Shown: piece by piece, positions 21,818 to 30,325 of the stretch
How positions within the stretch are numbered: the stretch's first letter is position 1
How the letters are laid out: each line of letters starts with the position of its first letter
Origin: Geobacter sp.
Lineage (GTDB): Bacteria; Desulfobacterota; Desulfuromonadia; Geobacterales; Geobacteraceae
Direction of reading: 5' to 3'
DNA length: 33,061 bases
Assembly (NCBI GenBank): GCA_003490025.1
Contig: DNJC01000119.1
Location: 1 to 33,061 of the forward strand
Notes under the pieces: generated by a model
What the model was told of the DNA's origin: nothing
What the model saw: only the letters and a program-made list of their open reading frames with translations
The model's database searches: none
Position numbers and translations under genes: made by a program

Positions 21818-24592
21818 TCAGGCCTGCGGCTCTTCTTTTTTCTTGCGCGGGGCCCTTTTTTTCGCGGGTTTTTCAGCGGCGGGTGCGGACGGGGTCTGCT
21901 CTGACCCCGCTTCTGCCGGCTGCGGTTTTTTCTTCGCGGTGCGCTTGGGCGCGGGCTCGGCTACGGCCGGTGCGGAGGGGCGCGCGGCTGCACCCTTGCC
22001 TTTCGGCGCTTTCTTTTCGGGCTTCTCCGACTTCTCCGACTTCTCCGGCTTCACAAGCTTCTCCGGCTTCACAAGCTTCTCCGGTTTCACAAGCTTCTCC
22101 GGCTTCACAAGCTTCTCCGGCTTCTCCGGCTTCTCGGGCTTGGCCTGCTTCGGCTCCTTGGGCTCCGTTGACTTCTTCGGCCTGGCGGGTTTTTTGGCCT
22201 TTTCGATGACCGGCTCGACCGCTGCGGCCGCCTCACCGGCACCGGCACCCTCGGCGATGGCCACGACTGTCCCAAGCTCGGCGGCAACCGCCTTCTTGCC
22301 CCTGCCAACCCTGGCGCCGCCCACGCGACCTGCGCCCTTGGCGGGACCGGCCGCAAGCGGCGGCTCGACGGCCTGAACCGGCTGCACCACCTCCGCCTGG
22401 ACCGCGATGGCCTCGACCGGCTTTTCCGCAACGGCGGAGTCGGGCTGCTTCTTGCCACGCCCCCTTCTCACCTTCTTCTCCTTACCTGCGGAGGGTTCCG
22501 CGGGCTCGGCGGTAGCAGAGATGGTCGGGCTCACCTCCTGCACCGGTGCGGCTCCTTCCGGCGGCGCTTGCTCCCCGCCACCGGGGTTGGCCACGGCATG
22601 AAGCTCCTCCCCTTGGGCCTCGTGCGCCTCCTGGCCGCCCTTGCCGCGCCGCCTCTTGCGCCGGCGCTTCTTCTTGACCTCTTCGCCTTCATGCGGCGCA
22701 TGCTCGCCCTGCTCCGCCCCAACAACGACGGGAACGCCCTCGGCGCCCTCTTCCGCAAGCGAAGCGGCAGGTTCGATGACGGCCTCGGCCGGCTGGGCTG
22801 CATGTTCCGCCCCCTCAGCGTGCCCGCCCTTGCCCCGTTTTCTCTTGCGGCGACGCTTTTTCTTCTGTTCCTCCGGTTCCGCCTCGACGGACAGCACCTG
22901 CTCGGCGCCGCTCGGCTCCTCCACGACGGCGACGGGGATGGCCTCCGCCAAGGGGGCGACAACGGCCGCCTCGACCTCCGGCGTCTTCTTCCCCCTCTTC
23001 TTTTTCTTCTTCGCGTCGCCGGGAGCTTCCTGCAGAGCCTCTTCCTTCGGCTGCGGACGGGCGTGCACCGGCTTCTCCTGCGGCAGCTCCTCCTGGGGAA
23101 GCTTCTCCCTCTTTATCAGCTCCAGCTCCATCTGGTTCAGCAGGTAGGAGGGCTTCCCCTTTACGGTCACCTCGATGTCATAGTCGCTCTCGATCTGTGA
23201 GAGTTCATGACGCTTGCGGTTCAAGAGGTAGTAGGCGACCTCGAGCGGGAGGCTCCCCACCACCTCGGCGGTGGTTCCCTTGGCCGCGGCCGCGTGCACC
23301 TTCCTCAGGAAGGAGAGCGCCATCGCCTCCACGGACTTCACCTTTCCCCTGCCGTCGCAGTGCGGGCACTCCAGCGTGCTCGCCTGGTTCAGCGTCTGGC
23401 GTATCCGCTGCCGGGACATCTCGAGGAGCCCGAACTCGGAGATGCGCGCCACGTTGACGCGCGCCTTGTCGGCCTTGAGCGCGCTCTTGAGCGTCCTCTC
23501 CACCTCCGCGTTGTGCTTCCTGTCCCGCATGTCGATGAAGTCGATGACGATCAGCCCGCCCAGGTCGCGCAGCCTGAGCTGCCTCGCGGCCTCCTCGGCG
23601 GCTTCCAGGTTGGTCTTGAAGGCTGTGTCCTCCACCCCCTTCTCGCCGGTCGACTTGCCGGAGTTGACGTCGATGGAGACCAGCGCCTCGGTCGGTTCGA
23701 TGAAGATGGAGCCTCCGGACTTGAGCGGCACCTTCTTCTCGTAGATCAGGTCGATCTGCTCTTCCAGCTGGTAACGCGAGAAGATGGGACGCTTCTCCTG
23801 GTGCATCTTCACCAGCTTCTCGAACTGGGGGTCGATCTCCTTCAGGCAGTCGCGCACGTCCTTGTAGACATCCTTGCTGTCTACCAGCACCTCGTCTATG
23901 TCGGCCGAGAAGTAGTCGCGGATGGTCCTGATGATCAGCGCGGACTCCTGGTAGATGAGCCCCGCCCCCTTCATCGCTTCACCCTGCGCCCTGATCCCCT
24001 CGTAAAGGGCGATCAGCGAATCCAGGTCCTTCTGGAGTTCCTCGCGGGTCCTCCCCATCGCCTCGGTACGGATGATGTAGCCGTACCCCTCGGGGATGGT
24101 CATCTCGGCGATGATCTCCTTCAGCTTCTTGCGCTCGCCCTCGCTCTCCACCTTCCTGGAGATCCCGGACGAGTCGCTCCCCGGCATCAGCACCATGTAC
24201 CGCCCCGGAAGAGAGGCGTAGGTGGTGAGGGCGGACCCCTTGTTGTCACGCTCACCCTTCTCCACCTGGACGATCAGTTCCTGCCCTCTCCTGAGCACCT
24301 CCTGGATGCGCGGGCGGCGATGCCTCTGGTCCTCCGCGATGTCGTCGCGCCACTTCCAGTTCTCCGGGTGCAGCTCCCCCATCTGGAGAAAACCGAGTTT
24401 CTTGAGCCCTATGTCCACAAAGGCAGCCTGCAGCCCCGGCTCCACGCGGACCACCACACCCTTGTAGACGTTGCCGCGGATCTGCTCGTTACCGGCAATC
24501 TCCACATCCAGGTCAACCAGGCGCCCGTCCTCGACGATTGCTACACGTGCCTCCTCGGCGTGCAGCGCATTGATCAGCATCTTTTTAGACAT
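21818..24592 (-). CDS. rne: Ribonuclease E/G with long low-complexity tail
   Basis: A 924-residue endoribonuclease. The N-terminal S1 region is about residues 37-120, the 5'-sensor/RNase-H-like part follows, and the catalytic DNase-I-like domain holds D308 (SIDVNSGK) and D351 (VIDFIDMRDRKH), equivalent to D303 and D346 of E. coli RNase E. The Zn-link CPHC is at 409-412. From about residue 500 to the end there is a charged K/E/P/A-rich tail of over 400 residues with no conserved scaffold motif recognised. The tail includes KKKKRGKK blocks and a KPEKLV hexapeptide repeated four times. It probably initiates mRNA decay and rRNA/tRNA processing. An ATG at 24592 is used, with no close ribosome site but a structured leader upstream. 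Confidence 0.92.
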   Translation of the reverse strand: MSKKMLINALHAEEARVAIVEDGRLVDLDVEIAGNEQIRGNVYKGVVVRVEPGLQAAFVDIGLKKLGFLQMGELHPENWKWRDDIAEDQRHRRPRIQEVLRRGQELIVQVEKGERDNKGSALTTYASLPGRYMVLMPGSDSSGISRKVESEGERKKLKEIIAEMTIPEGYGYIIRTEAMGRTREELQKDLDSLIALYEGIRAQGEAMKGAGLIYQESALIIRTIRDYFSADIDEVLVDSKDVYKDVRDCLKEIDPQFEKLVKMHQEKRPIFSRYQLEEQIDLIYEKKVPLKSGGSIFIEPTEALVSIDVNSGKSTGEKGVEDTAFKTNLEAAEEAARQLRLRDLGGLIVIDFIDMRDRKHNAEVERTLKSALKADKARVNVARISEFGLLEMSRQRIRQTLNQASTLECPHCDGRGKVKSVEAMALSFLRKVHAAAAKGTTAEVVGSLPLEVAYYLLNRKRHELSQIESDYDIEVTVKGKPSYLLNQMELELIKREKLPQEELPQEKPVHARPQPKEEALQEAPGDAKKKKKRGKKTPEVEAAVVAPLAEAIPVAVVEEPSGAEQVLSVEAEPEEQKKKRRRKRKRGKGGHAEGAEHAAQPAEAVIEPAASLAEEGAEGVPVVVGAEQGEHAPHEGEEVKKKRRRKRRRGKGGQEAHEAQGEELHAVANPGGGEQAPPEGAAPVQEVSPTISATAEPAEPSAGKEKKVRRGRGKKQPDSAVAEKPVEAIAVQAEVVQPVQAVEPPLAAGPAKGAGRVGGARVGRGKKAVAAELGTVVAIAEGAGAGEAAAAVEPVIEKAKKPARPKKSTEPKEPKQAKPEKPEKPEKLVKPEKLVKPEKLVKPEKLVKPEKSEKSEKPEKKAPKGKGAAARPSAPAVAEPAPKRTAKKKPQPAEAGSEQTPSAPAAEKPAKKRAPRKKKEEPQA
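22023..22139 (-). repeat. 18-bp minisatellite in the rne tail
   Basis: Four near-identical 18-bp units (ttctccggcttcacaagc on the plus strand; 22041-22058, 22059-22076, 22077-22094 with one change, 22095-22112) flanked by 9-bp half-units. They encode the KPEKLV/KPEKSEK repeat in frame, so copy number changes keep the reading frame. Confidence 0.85.
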
Positions 24593-24716
24593 ATATCGTT
24601 TTTTCCCTTTCCTTTGCGGCCGCGGCGCCGGACGGCAAAAACCACTCCGTCACGCCTCATGCCCAGTTTTTTATCCCCGGCCGAACCCTTCGACCGTTCG
24701 TTTCTTCTATATGCAT

Positions 24717-24733
24717 CCCCCTCATTATGGGGG
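24717..24733 (-). promoter_or_regulatory. Hairpin in the rne leader
   Basis: CCCCC (24717-24721), a seven-base loop and GGGGG (24729-24733). It lies about 125 nt upstream of the RNase E ATG, inside the predicted leader. In E. coli the rne leader has hairpins used for autoregulation, which is the reason to note it. Confidence 0.45.
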
Positions 24734-24758
24734 CTGGCAGATTAATGAAAACCGAGTG

Positions 24759-24767
24759 ATTATAGCA
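24759..24767 (-). promoter_or_regulatory. Extended -10 promoter of rne
   Basis: On the minus strand TGC directly followed by a perfect TATAAT (24759-24764). No strong -35 is visible at 17 bp, as is usual for extended -10 promoters. The start would be near 24752, giving a leader of about 160 nt. Confidence 0.5.
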
Positions 24768-25076
24768 GAGTTTTTTTCACTCGCACATAAAAAAGCGCAG
24801 TCTACTCGCGGTATTGAACGGCCGCCTCGGATGCCCGGTCAATAATTAGCCGCTCTCAGGAAGCCTCCGCCCCGGCGACGGAAGGGGCGCCGCCCGAATT
24901 CGCCTTATTAATCAGGCCATTAGCGAAGCCGGCCTCATGAGCTGCAAATCCGCCGAGGGTGGGAAAGCGTTGCGCCAATTTAGCTGTTTATGGCGTCCAT
25001 GTTTTGTGGTATGCAGTGGGGGCATGGCACGTCCTGCCGGCCCGCAGCGGCAGAATCAAACAAGAGGGTGACATCG

Positions 25077-25565
25077 ATGCAGGGCCTACGAATCGACACC
25101 ACACCGCTCAACCCGATCTACCTCGAGATGGGCGCCGCGGTGCAGGATTGCCAGAGAATCGAGCTTTACATCTCCTTCATCGTGACCCTGCTCATCGAAC
25201 TGAGCGGCGGAACGCTTTCGGACCAGGAGTTCAAGGGTTCCATGGAAAGCCTCGGGTCACAGACGCTGGGGCGACTGATGGAGGAGATCAAGAAAAAGGT
25301 GGGGTTCACCGACGATGCGGTGCTGGCGCTGCGGAAGTCACAGAGATCCCGCAACTTCCTGATCCACCGTTTTTACAACGAGCGCTCCGACCTCCTGTTG
25401 ACACAGGCGGGGCGGGACACGGCGCTCGCCGAGATACGGAAGAGACGTGCCGCCATAAACGAGGCCAACGCCATGCTCGACGCGGTCATGCACGACCTGG
25501 TCAGGCTGAAGGGAATCGACCTGGAGCAGTTCAAGAGCGAGTTGGAGCAGAGATTCGAAAGCTGA
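25077..25565 (+). CDS. Hypothetical protein with HEPN-like motif
   Basis: A 162-residue, mostly helical protein with no recognised family. Residues 88-100 read SQRSRNFLIHRFY; R92-N93-xxx-H97 has the R-N-x3-H form of the HEPN RNase/nucleotidyltransferase-binding motif (Rx4-6H), and the rest looks like a four-helix bundle. This is inference, not a family match. The ATG at 25077 follows gagggtg seven bases upstream; the frame is open from 24990, but that segment has no ribosome site and odd composition. The gene is 24 bp upstream of the DUF2721 gene, so they may form an operon. No partner MNT-type nucleotidyltransferase is present. Confidence 0.6.
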   Translation: MQGLRIDTTPLNPIYLEMGAAVQDCQRIELYISFIVTLLIELSGGTLSDQEFKGSMESLGSQTLGRLMEEIKKKVGFTDDAVLALRKSQRSRNFLIHRFYNERSDLLLTQAGRDTALAEIRKRRAAINEANAMLDAVMHDLVRLKGIDLEQFKSELEQRFES

Positions 25566-25589
25566 CGCAACTTTAAATAAGGAGCAAAG

Positions 25590-26042
25590 ATGCAGACGAT
25601 CCTCCGGGATTCTCAAACGATAGACGCCATGGCCCACGTCATCCAACTCTCGGTGGCCCCGGTTTTCCTCCTCACCGCCATAGGGACCATGCTGAGCGTC
25701 ATGATCAACCGGCTGGCGCGCATCATAGACCGGGCACGCGTCCAGGAGGCGCGGCTGGAGAGCGCTGCACCGGAGGCAATGCCGAAGCTGCACAGCTCCC
25801 TCGCCACCCTCTCCAGACGGGCCGACCTGATCGGCCACGCCATCTTCCTGTGCACAGCCACGGCCGTTTTGGTCTGCACCGTGATCGCCCTGCTCTTCGT
25901 CGGCGAGTACCTTCGCTACGACATCTCTCTCCCGGTGGCGTTTCTTTTCATCCTGGCGATGGCCCTCATGGTCATAGGGCTGATCACCTTCCTGCGCGAG
26001 ATCTTCATCGCCAAGGCGAGCCTGCAGATCGGGCCGAAGTGA
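25590..26042 (+). CDS. DUF2721 family membrane protein
   Basis: A 150-residue protein of the DUF2721 family, recognised from AHVIQLSVAPVFLLTAIGTML at its start and the RLARIIDRAR loop. There are three predicted TM helices (about 15-38, 85-107 and 113-136), with a charged loop between helices 1 and 2. Function is unknown for the family. It follows the HEPN-like gene after 24 bp, with aaggagcaaag as ribosome site. Downstream, 26044-26100 is an AATTGACAATT repeat stretch. Confidence 0.82.
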   Translation: MQTILRDSQTIDAMAHVIQLSVAPVFLLTAIGTMLSVMINRLARIIDRARVQEARLESAAPEAMPKLHSSLATLSRRADLIGHAIFLCTATAVLVCTVIALLFVGEYLRYDISLPVAFLFILAMALMVIGLITFLREIFIAKASLQIGPK

Positions 26043-26043
26043 A

Positions 26044-26100
26044 GCAATTGACGATTGATCAATGGACAATTGACAATTAACGACTAGCAATCGACAACTA
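26044..26100 (+). repeat. Degenerate AATTGACAATT repeats
   Basis: Several variants of caattgac, gacaattgac and caatcgacaac. It is related to 7291-7320. Confidence 0.6.
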
Positions 26101-26167
26101 ACGGCGGAACTGCACGAGCCTCAAAAGACACTGCAGCTAGCCGAGACTGCCGGCCGGGAGGTGATGC

Positions 26168-26962
26168 ATGCACACGCTGGAATCGATCGGGATCCCGGTT
26201 TTCGACAGCCATTTCCACATCATCGACAGCCGCTTCCCCCTGGTCCGCAACCAGGGCTTCCTCCCCGACAATTTCACCTGCACTGACTACCTGGAAAGAA
26301 CCCGGCACCTGCCGCTGGCCGGCGGCGCCATCGTCTCAGGATCGTTCCAGGCGCTGGACCAGTCCTACCTGATCGACGCCCTCGCCGCCCTCGGACCCAG
26401 GTTCGTGGGGGTGACCCAGCTCCCGGCATCGGTGAGCGACGAGGAGATCCTGAAGCTGGACGCGCTCGGGGTGCGGGCGGTGCGGTTCAACATCAAGCGC
26501 GGCGGCTCCGAAGGATTGGAGCACCTGGACGAGATGGCGAGACGGGTGCACCGACTTGCGGGATGGCATGTCGAGCTTTACGTCGATTCCCGCGAACTTC
26601 CCGAGTTGGAGAAGAGCATCTCCTCCCTCCCGGCGGTCAGCATCGACCACCTCGGGCTCTCAAGCGGCGGGTTCAAGACGCTGCTCGCCCTGGCCGAACG
26701 TGGCGTGCGGATAAAGGCTACCGGTTTCGGGCGGGTGGATTTCGACGTAAAGACGGCGCTGAAGGAGATCTGCCAGGCGAATCCCGAGGCGCTGATGTTC
26801 GGCACCGACCTTCCCTCTACGCGCGCGCCGCGCCCCTACCTGGATGAGGACCTGCTCCTGGTCCTGGAGACGTTCGACGAGGCACAGGCGAGAAGGATTC
26901 TGTATCAAAACGCCCACCGATTCTACCGCCCGCAGGTTGCCTGCTCACAAGAGATATGGTAA
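26168..26962 (+). CDS. Amidohydrolase-family metal-dependent hydrolase
   Basis: A 264-residue TIM-barrel hydrolase. The HxH metal motif is H15/H17 (FDSHFHIID), a later His stands in VSIDHLGLS, and a terminal Asp in MFGTDLPSTRAPRP, as in the 2-pyrone-4,6-dicarboxylate hydrolase-like branch of the amidohydrolase superfamily. The substrate is unknown, and the neighbours give no pathway. It has no signal peptide. The ATG at 26168 has an excellent GGGAGGTGA ribosome site. It follows the repeat stretch after DUF2721 and is probably its own unit. Confidence 0.87.
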   Translation: MHTLESIGIPVFDSHFHIIDSRFPLVRNQGFLPDNFTCTDYLERTRHLPLAGGAIVSGSFQALDQSYLIDALAALGPRFVGVTQLPASVSDEEILKLDALGVRAVRFNIKRGGSEGLEHLDEMARRVHRLAGWHVELYVDSRELPELEKSISSLPAVSIDHLGLSSGGFKTLLALAERGVRIKATGFGRVDFDVKTALKEICQANPEALMFGTDLPSTRAPRPYLDEDLLLVLETFDEAQARRILYQNAHRFYRPQVACSQEIW

Positions 26963-26999
26963 AAATTAGAATCGGCCAATTTGTTAGAGCAAAATAACT

Positions 27000-27031
27000 T
27001 TGACTTTTCACTGTTTTTGATTAAATATAGT
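27000..27031 (+). promoter_or_regulatory. Candidate promoter before the pseudo-receiver gene
   Basis: TTGACT (27000-27005, 5/6) is followed by TAAATA (27022-27027) after 16 bp or TATAGT (27026-27031) after 20 bp. The surrounding 26960-27030 is markedly AT-rich for this window. Confidence 0.45.
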
Positions 27032-27114
27032 CACTCCGACACTAGAATTCGTCCCTCCCCGGCGGTGCATGGAATAGTCATACTCAACCTCTTCACAAGT
27101 TGAAATGGATGGCA

Positions 27115-28611
27115 ATGGCGGAAATTTTCTTCATAGCCAATGACGAGCGCATATTAAAACTGATAGAAATCTTGCGCCCTCAGATCCAGCAAAGGATTAC
27201 GTTCCAGACTGACATTGTCAGCGCAATGAACAGTTTGCCGGAGGACAATCCCGAACTGATCTTCGTCGAGGACGGCATCGACGGGGCGCAAAGCGAAGAG
27301 CTTGCCAGACAGATCAGGACAGTGGCGTACAAGGAAGCGGTCCAGTTGGTGCTGCTTTCGGACGACTGGTCCGCCTTTCAAACCATCGACTCCCTCTACG
27401 AATGCTCCCTCGATATAGATATTCCGCCCAACGAACTGAGCCGCCAGATACTGCAACTGCTTCCGACCCGACTCGCCCCCTCCTCAGAACCTGATGCTGC
27501 CGACGAAGACCTCTTTTTCCAGGAAGACGACCGAACGGAATTCTGGTTGCCGAACCTGGGCGAGGATTCGCTGGAGCCTCATCCCACGCCGCCTGCCGAG
27601 TCCGAGAACGACGAGGAAATCCGTCTGGCCATACTGAACAACGGTTTCATCGACGCGCCCCAGATAGCGGAACAGGCAAGCAAGAAGCCGGCAACCAAGG
27701 AGCCGCGAAGAGCGGATCGCACAGAGGAAGAAATAGACTTTTTCATTCTCGAGCACAACGACGCCGACCCCGAGCCTCTTCCCAGCCTGATGGAACCGGA
27801 GCCGGCCGCAGCGGAGGCCGCCCCGCCTCCCCCTCCCGCTCCGCCGGCAACAAAACCGCAAGCAGCCGTCGGGCCTGCTCCCAAAACCGCACCGGCAAGC
27901 GCTCCCGCTGAAAGAAGAGAGCCCCCGAAGTCACTGTATCCGACCCCCGAGCAGATATACAGGAGGCCTCCCGAGGCCTGCGGCCTCGATTCCCAGGAAG
28001 AGGCGACAAAGGCAGGACTGCAGAGCGCCTTGGCCGGCAAGAAACCATTCGCTTGGGTGATGGGGGTTTCGGCCGTCATAGTCATCTGCCTCGCCTTCGT
28101 GGTGCTGCAGTGGCGGCAAGTCCCGGAAAAAGAATCGCCTGGCCAAGCCTCCCCAGCCAAGGCCCTCCCGGCGCCGGCAGCGCCCCCCCAGGCAGCGCCC
28201 CCCCAGGCAGCCGCTACCCCGGCAGCTGCCGCTCCATCGGGAACGGAACCGCTCCCGAGGTTCATCCCGCGCGTCGCAGCCGACGCAGGTTATGCGGCCG
28301 CCCATCCCGGCTGGGAACTCTACAGCGACGGGAGCCTCCAGTTCAGGGTTTTCCGCGAGGCGGGCAGAGTCAGGGCCATACAGGTTCTCAGTGACGCAGA
28401 TGCAGGCATACCGCTTAGTTTGGTCCACTCCTCGTTCAAGGAGGCGACCGGATCGGCGCTGCCCGCGACCGGCAGCGCCAGGGAAAAGGACGGCATCCGA
28501 ACGGAAACGAGGAGCCTCGCCAAGGGCGCGGAGGTTGCCATCTACAGGGATATCGCCCAAGGCAGGATACGCGGGTTCGTTTTGCAGTTGCCGCCCAAGG
28601 CCCGCAAGTAG
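27115..28611 (+). CDS. Pseudo-receiver/Pro-rich/TM protein with periplasmic C-domain
   Basis: A 498-residue protein of unrecognised family. Residues 1-117 look like a receiver fold (EIFFIANDE; PELIFVEDG; VQLVLLSDD), but the phospho-acceptor position appears to be E52 rather than Asp, so phosphorylation is doubtful. Residues 120-305 are acidic, then Pro/Ala-rich. A TM helix is at 313-331 (WVMGVSAVIVICLAFVVLQ), preceded by GKKPF, so the N-terminus should be cytoplasmic. A second Pro/Ala linker with APPQA repeats (345-375) leads to a C-terminal domain of about 115 residues in the periplasm. The start is not certain: TTG 27100, ATG 27109 and ATG 27115 are in frame and none has a strong ribosome site. 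The LysM gene follows 128 bp later. Confidence 0.72.
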   Translation: MAEIFFIANDERILKLIEILRPQIQQRITFQTDIVSAMNSLPEDNPELIFVEDGIDGAQSEELARQIRTVAYKEAVQLVLLSDDWSAFQTIDSLYECSLDIDIPPNELSRQILQLLPTRLAPSSEPDAADEDLFFQEDDRTEFWLPNLGEDSLEPHPTPPAESENDEEIRLAILNNGFIDAPQIAEQASKKPATKEPRRADRTEEEIDFFILEHNDADPEPLPSLMEPEPAAAEAAPPPPPAPPATKPQAAVGPAPKTAPASAPAERREPPKSLYPTPEQIYRRPPEACGLDSQEEATKAGLQSALAGKKPFAWVMGVSAVIVICLAFVVLQWRQVPEKESPGQASPAKALPAPAAPPQAAPPQAAATPAAAAPSGTEPLPRFIPRVAADAGYAAAHPGWELYSDGSLQFRVFREAGRVRAIQVLSDADAGIPLSLVHSSFKEATGSALPATGSAREKDGIRTETRSLAKGAEVAIYRDIAQGRIRGFVLQLPPKARK

Positions 28612-28739
28612 CGCGTCAGCGGCAGCACCGCTCCCGGCCACCGGCGGCGGCAACAGGGCAGCCACACCATCGCCGCCAACTGCAGTAGCAATTAAATCTA
28701 CGTGACTAGCGATGATCGGTTAAATTTATGGGAGTTTGC

Positions 28740-30290
28740 ATGCCGTTTCGAATCGACAAGAAGCAACTGGGCCTTGCCCTCATGATCCTCGCCGCTTTGC
28801 CGCTGCCCGGTTACGCGATCGACAAGAGATTCGAGATCGAACCGGCCGCCCTGGCGAAGAAGTACCCGATGCCGGCGCCGTCCCCGACAGCTGCGCCGGC
28901 ACCGGCGGCCAAGGCGAAAACCACGCCTAAGGCGGGCGGCACGGTGACCTACAGGGTGAAGCGTGGCGATTACCTGGTCAGGGTCCTGGAGCGGGAATAC
29001 GGGCTGACCGGCAGGCGCGCCAAGGCGGTCGCCAGAAGGGTGAAAGCGGCGAACGGTCTGGCGAGCCTGAACGTGCTGCAGGTGGGGGCGACCCTGGTGA
29101 TCCCGCTTGAGCCTACCGGCACCGACCGCCCCAGGATCAGGAACCGCCGTACGCCCAAGGTCGCGGCCGCCGAGCCGGCGAACTCGTCGACACCCATGAT
29201 GATCTTCAGCGCCCCCGCCCCGCGGCAGGAGGCTCAGCAGCGGCAATCGCCGCCGGACAGCGCGGTGCTCAAGGAGGCTTCCCGCATCTGGCCCCAGGTG
29301 GTCGCCGATGCCCCCTCCGCCAAGACCCAACTCGACTACCTTTCGGGCGCCTTTTCGCTCTCCCTTGATCCCCAGAAGTATCCGGTGCTTGCCGCGCAGG
29401 ACGGCGGAGCCATCCTCGTTGACGGCAACGGTTCCCTCCCCCCGCTGGTCAAGTCGCTGCTGCAGGAAAAGAACCCACAGATGAGCATCGTCTCCGAGCG
29501 CCCGGACAACCCTCGGAACTTCTACCGCGCCCTGCTGGAAGCCGCGCACTTCTACTCCTTCGAGGAGGATTTCCTGGTCGATATCGGCACCGACTGCAAG
29601 GTGACGGTTCAGGCCGATTTCAAGATCGAGAAGAACCAGGACAGCCTGCTGCGCCAGGACATCACCCTGCTCAAGGTCGCCGGGAACCGCCCCGCCACCC
29701 CGCAGGCACTGGTGCGGCTCCTTGCCGCCAACGGTTTCAAGCTGGTGGAAACGGCCCCTTCCTCCGAGGTCAAGGCAAAGAACGAGGAGAGCGTCCTCTA
29801 CCTCGTCCGGGAAAAGGACCCGCGCAGCATAGCGGATGCGCTTCTCGATGCGATAGGGATCCGTTTCCAGAGCGGGAAAAACATCGACCTGTACGCCGGC
29901 GAGAACAACGGGGTCCAACTCGTGATACCGGTGCACCGTTATTTCGAGAAGAACGGCAACCGTTTCGTACTGTCACGTTTTGGCGCCGATCCGCTCAGCG
30001 AGTCGCTGACCCGCCTGCTCGAGAACAAGGGATACCAGGTGATACCGATCCAGGACAAGGACGACCTCCAGAGCCTGTCGGACAAGCTCCTGAAAAGGCT
30101 GGACATGACGGCGCGCTACGGTGAGCAGGACCTCTGGTCGATTTGGGAGACGGGGTACGGAGTGCGGATGCCGGGGGTGATGCTGACCGATGGGAACAGC
30201 GGCGGCAGGATCTTCATTACGGACAGGAAGGTGGACCCGCTGGTGCAGGAACTGGCAAGGCAAAACGGATACCGGCAGGGGAACAAGTAG
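28740..30290 (+). CDS. Secreted LysM protein with internal repeats
   Basis: A 516-residue protein. Residues 1-26 are a signal peptide (KKQLGLALMILAALPLPGYA). Residues 68-122 are one LysM domain (YRVKRGDYLVRVL; LQVGATLVIPL), which binds peptidoglycan glycan. The rest holds three or four divergent repeats of about 80-100 residues with the shared form ALL-x-D-L and DPL-xx-L-xxLL-xx-GY-x-V (near 258-346, 361-443 and 445-511, and a weaker one at 188-257). No family is recognised. The ATG at 28740 is chosen over one four codons earlier because GGGAG lies five bases ahead. It is probably a partner of the TM protein upstream. A strong hairpin follows its stop. Confidence 0.75.
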   Translation: MPFRIDKKQLGLALMILAALPLPGYAIDKRFEIEPAALAKKYPMPAPSPTAAPAPAAKAKTTPKAGGTVTYRVKRGDYLVRVLEREYGLTGRRAKAVARRVKAANGLASLNVLQVGATLVIPLEPTGTDRPRIRNRRTPKVAAAEPANSSTPMMIFSAPAPRQEAQQRQSPPDSAVLKEASRIWPQVVADAPSAKTQLDYLSGAFSLSLDPQKYPVLAAQDGGAILVDGNGSLPPLVKSLLQEKNPQMSIVSERPDNPRNFYRALLEAAHFYSFEEDFLVDIGTDCKVTVQADFKIEKNQDSLLRQDITLLKVAGNRPATPQALVRLLAANGFKLVETAPSSEVKAKNEESVLYLVREKDPRSIADALLDAIGIRFQSGKNIDLYAGENNGVQLVIPVHRYFEKNGNRFVLSRFGADPLSESLTRLLENKGYQVIPIQDKDDLQSLSDKLLKRLDMTARYGEQDLWSIWETGYGVRMPGVMLTDGNSGGRIFITDRKVDPLVQELARQNGYRQGNK

Positions 30291-30298
30291 CGCCGCGC

Positions 30299-30323
30299 CC
30301 CCCGCCGGGAAAACCGGCGGGGG
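30299..30323. terminator. Strong hairpin between convergent genes
   Basis: CCCCCGCCGG (30299-30308), GAAAA loop and CCGGCGGGGG (30314-30323): a perfect 10-bp stem. It lies between the LysM gene stop and the stop of the ferritin-like gene, so it can serve both strands. No T tract follows, so its efficiency as an intrinsic terminator is uncertain. Confidence 0.6.
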
Positions 30324-30325
30324 TG

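Larger units (their letters stand above)
24593..25076. other. 484-bp intergenic region between divergent rne and HEPN-like genes
   Basis: No gene is seen. On the minus strand it contains the rne promoter and leader. A GC-rich part (24860-24905) with short repeats of ccccggc follows. The rest, up to the ribosome site gagggtg of the HEPN-like gene, shows no convincing promoter. Confidence 0.6.

Noticed and set aside
23207..24745. 512-aa plus-strand ORF opposite rne
   Set aside because: It is an antisense shadow of the conserved RNase E catalytic domain and has no recognisable domain.
25024..25040. Sigma-54 promoter (TGGCACG)
   Set aside because: The -24 half matches but the -12 half (TTGC) does not.
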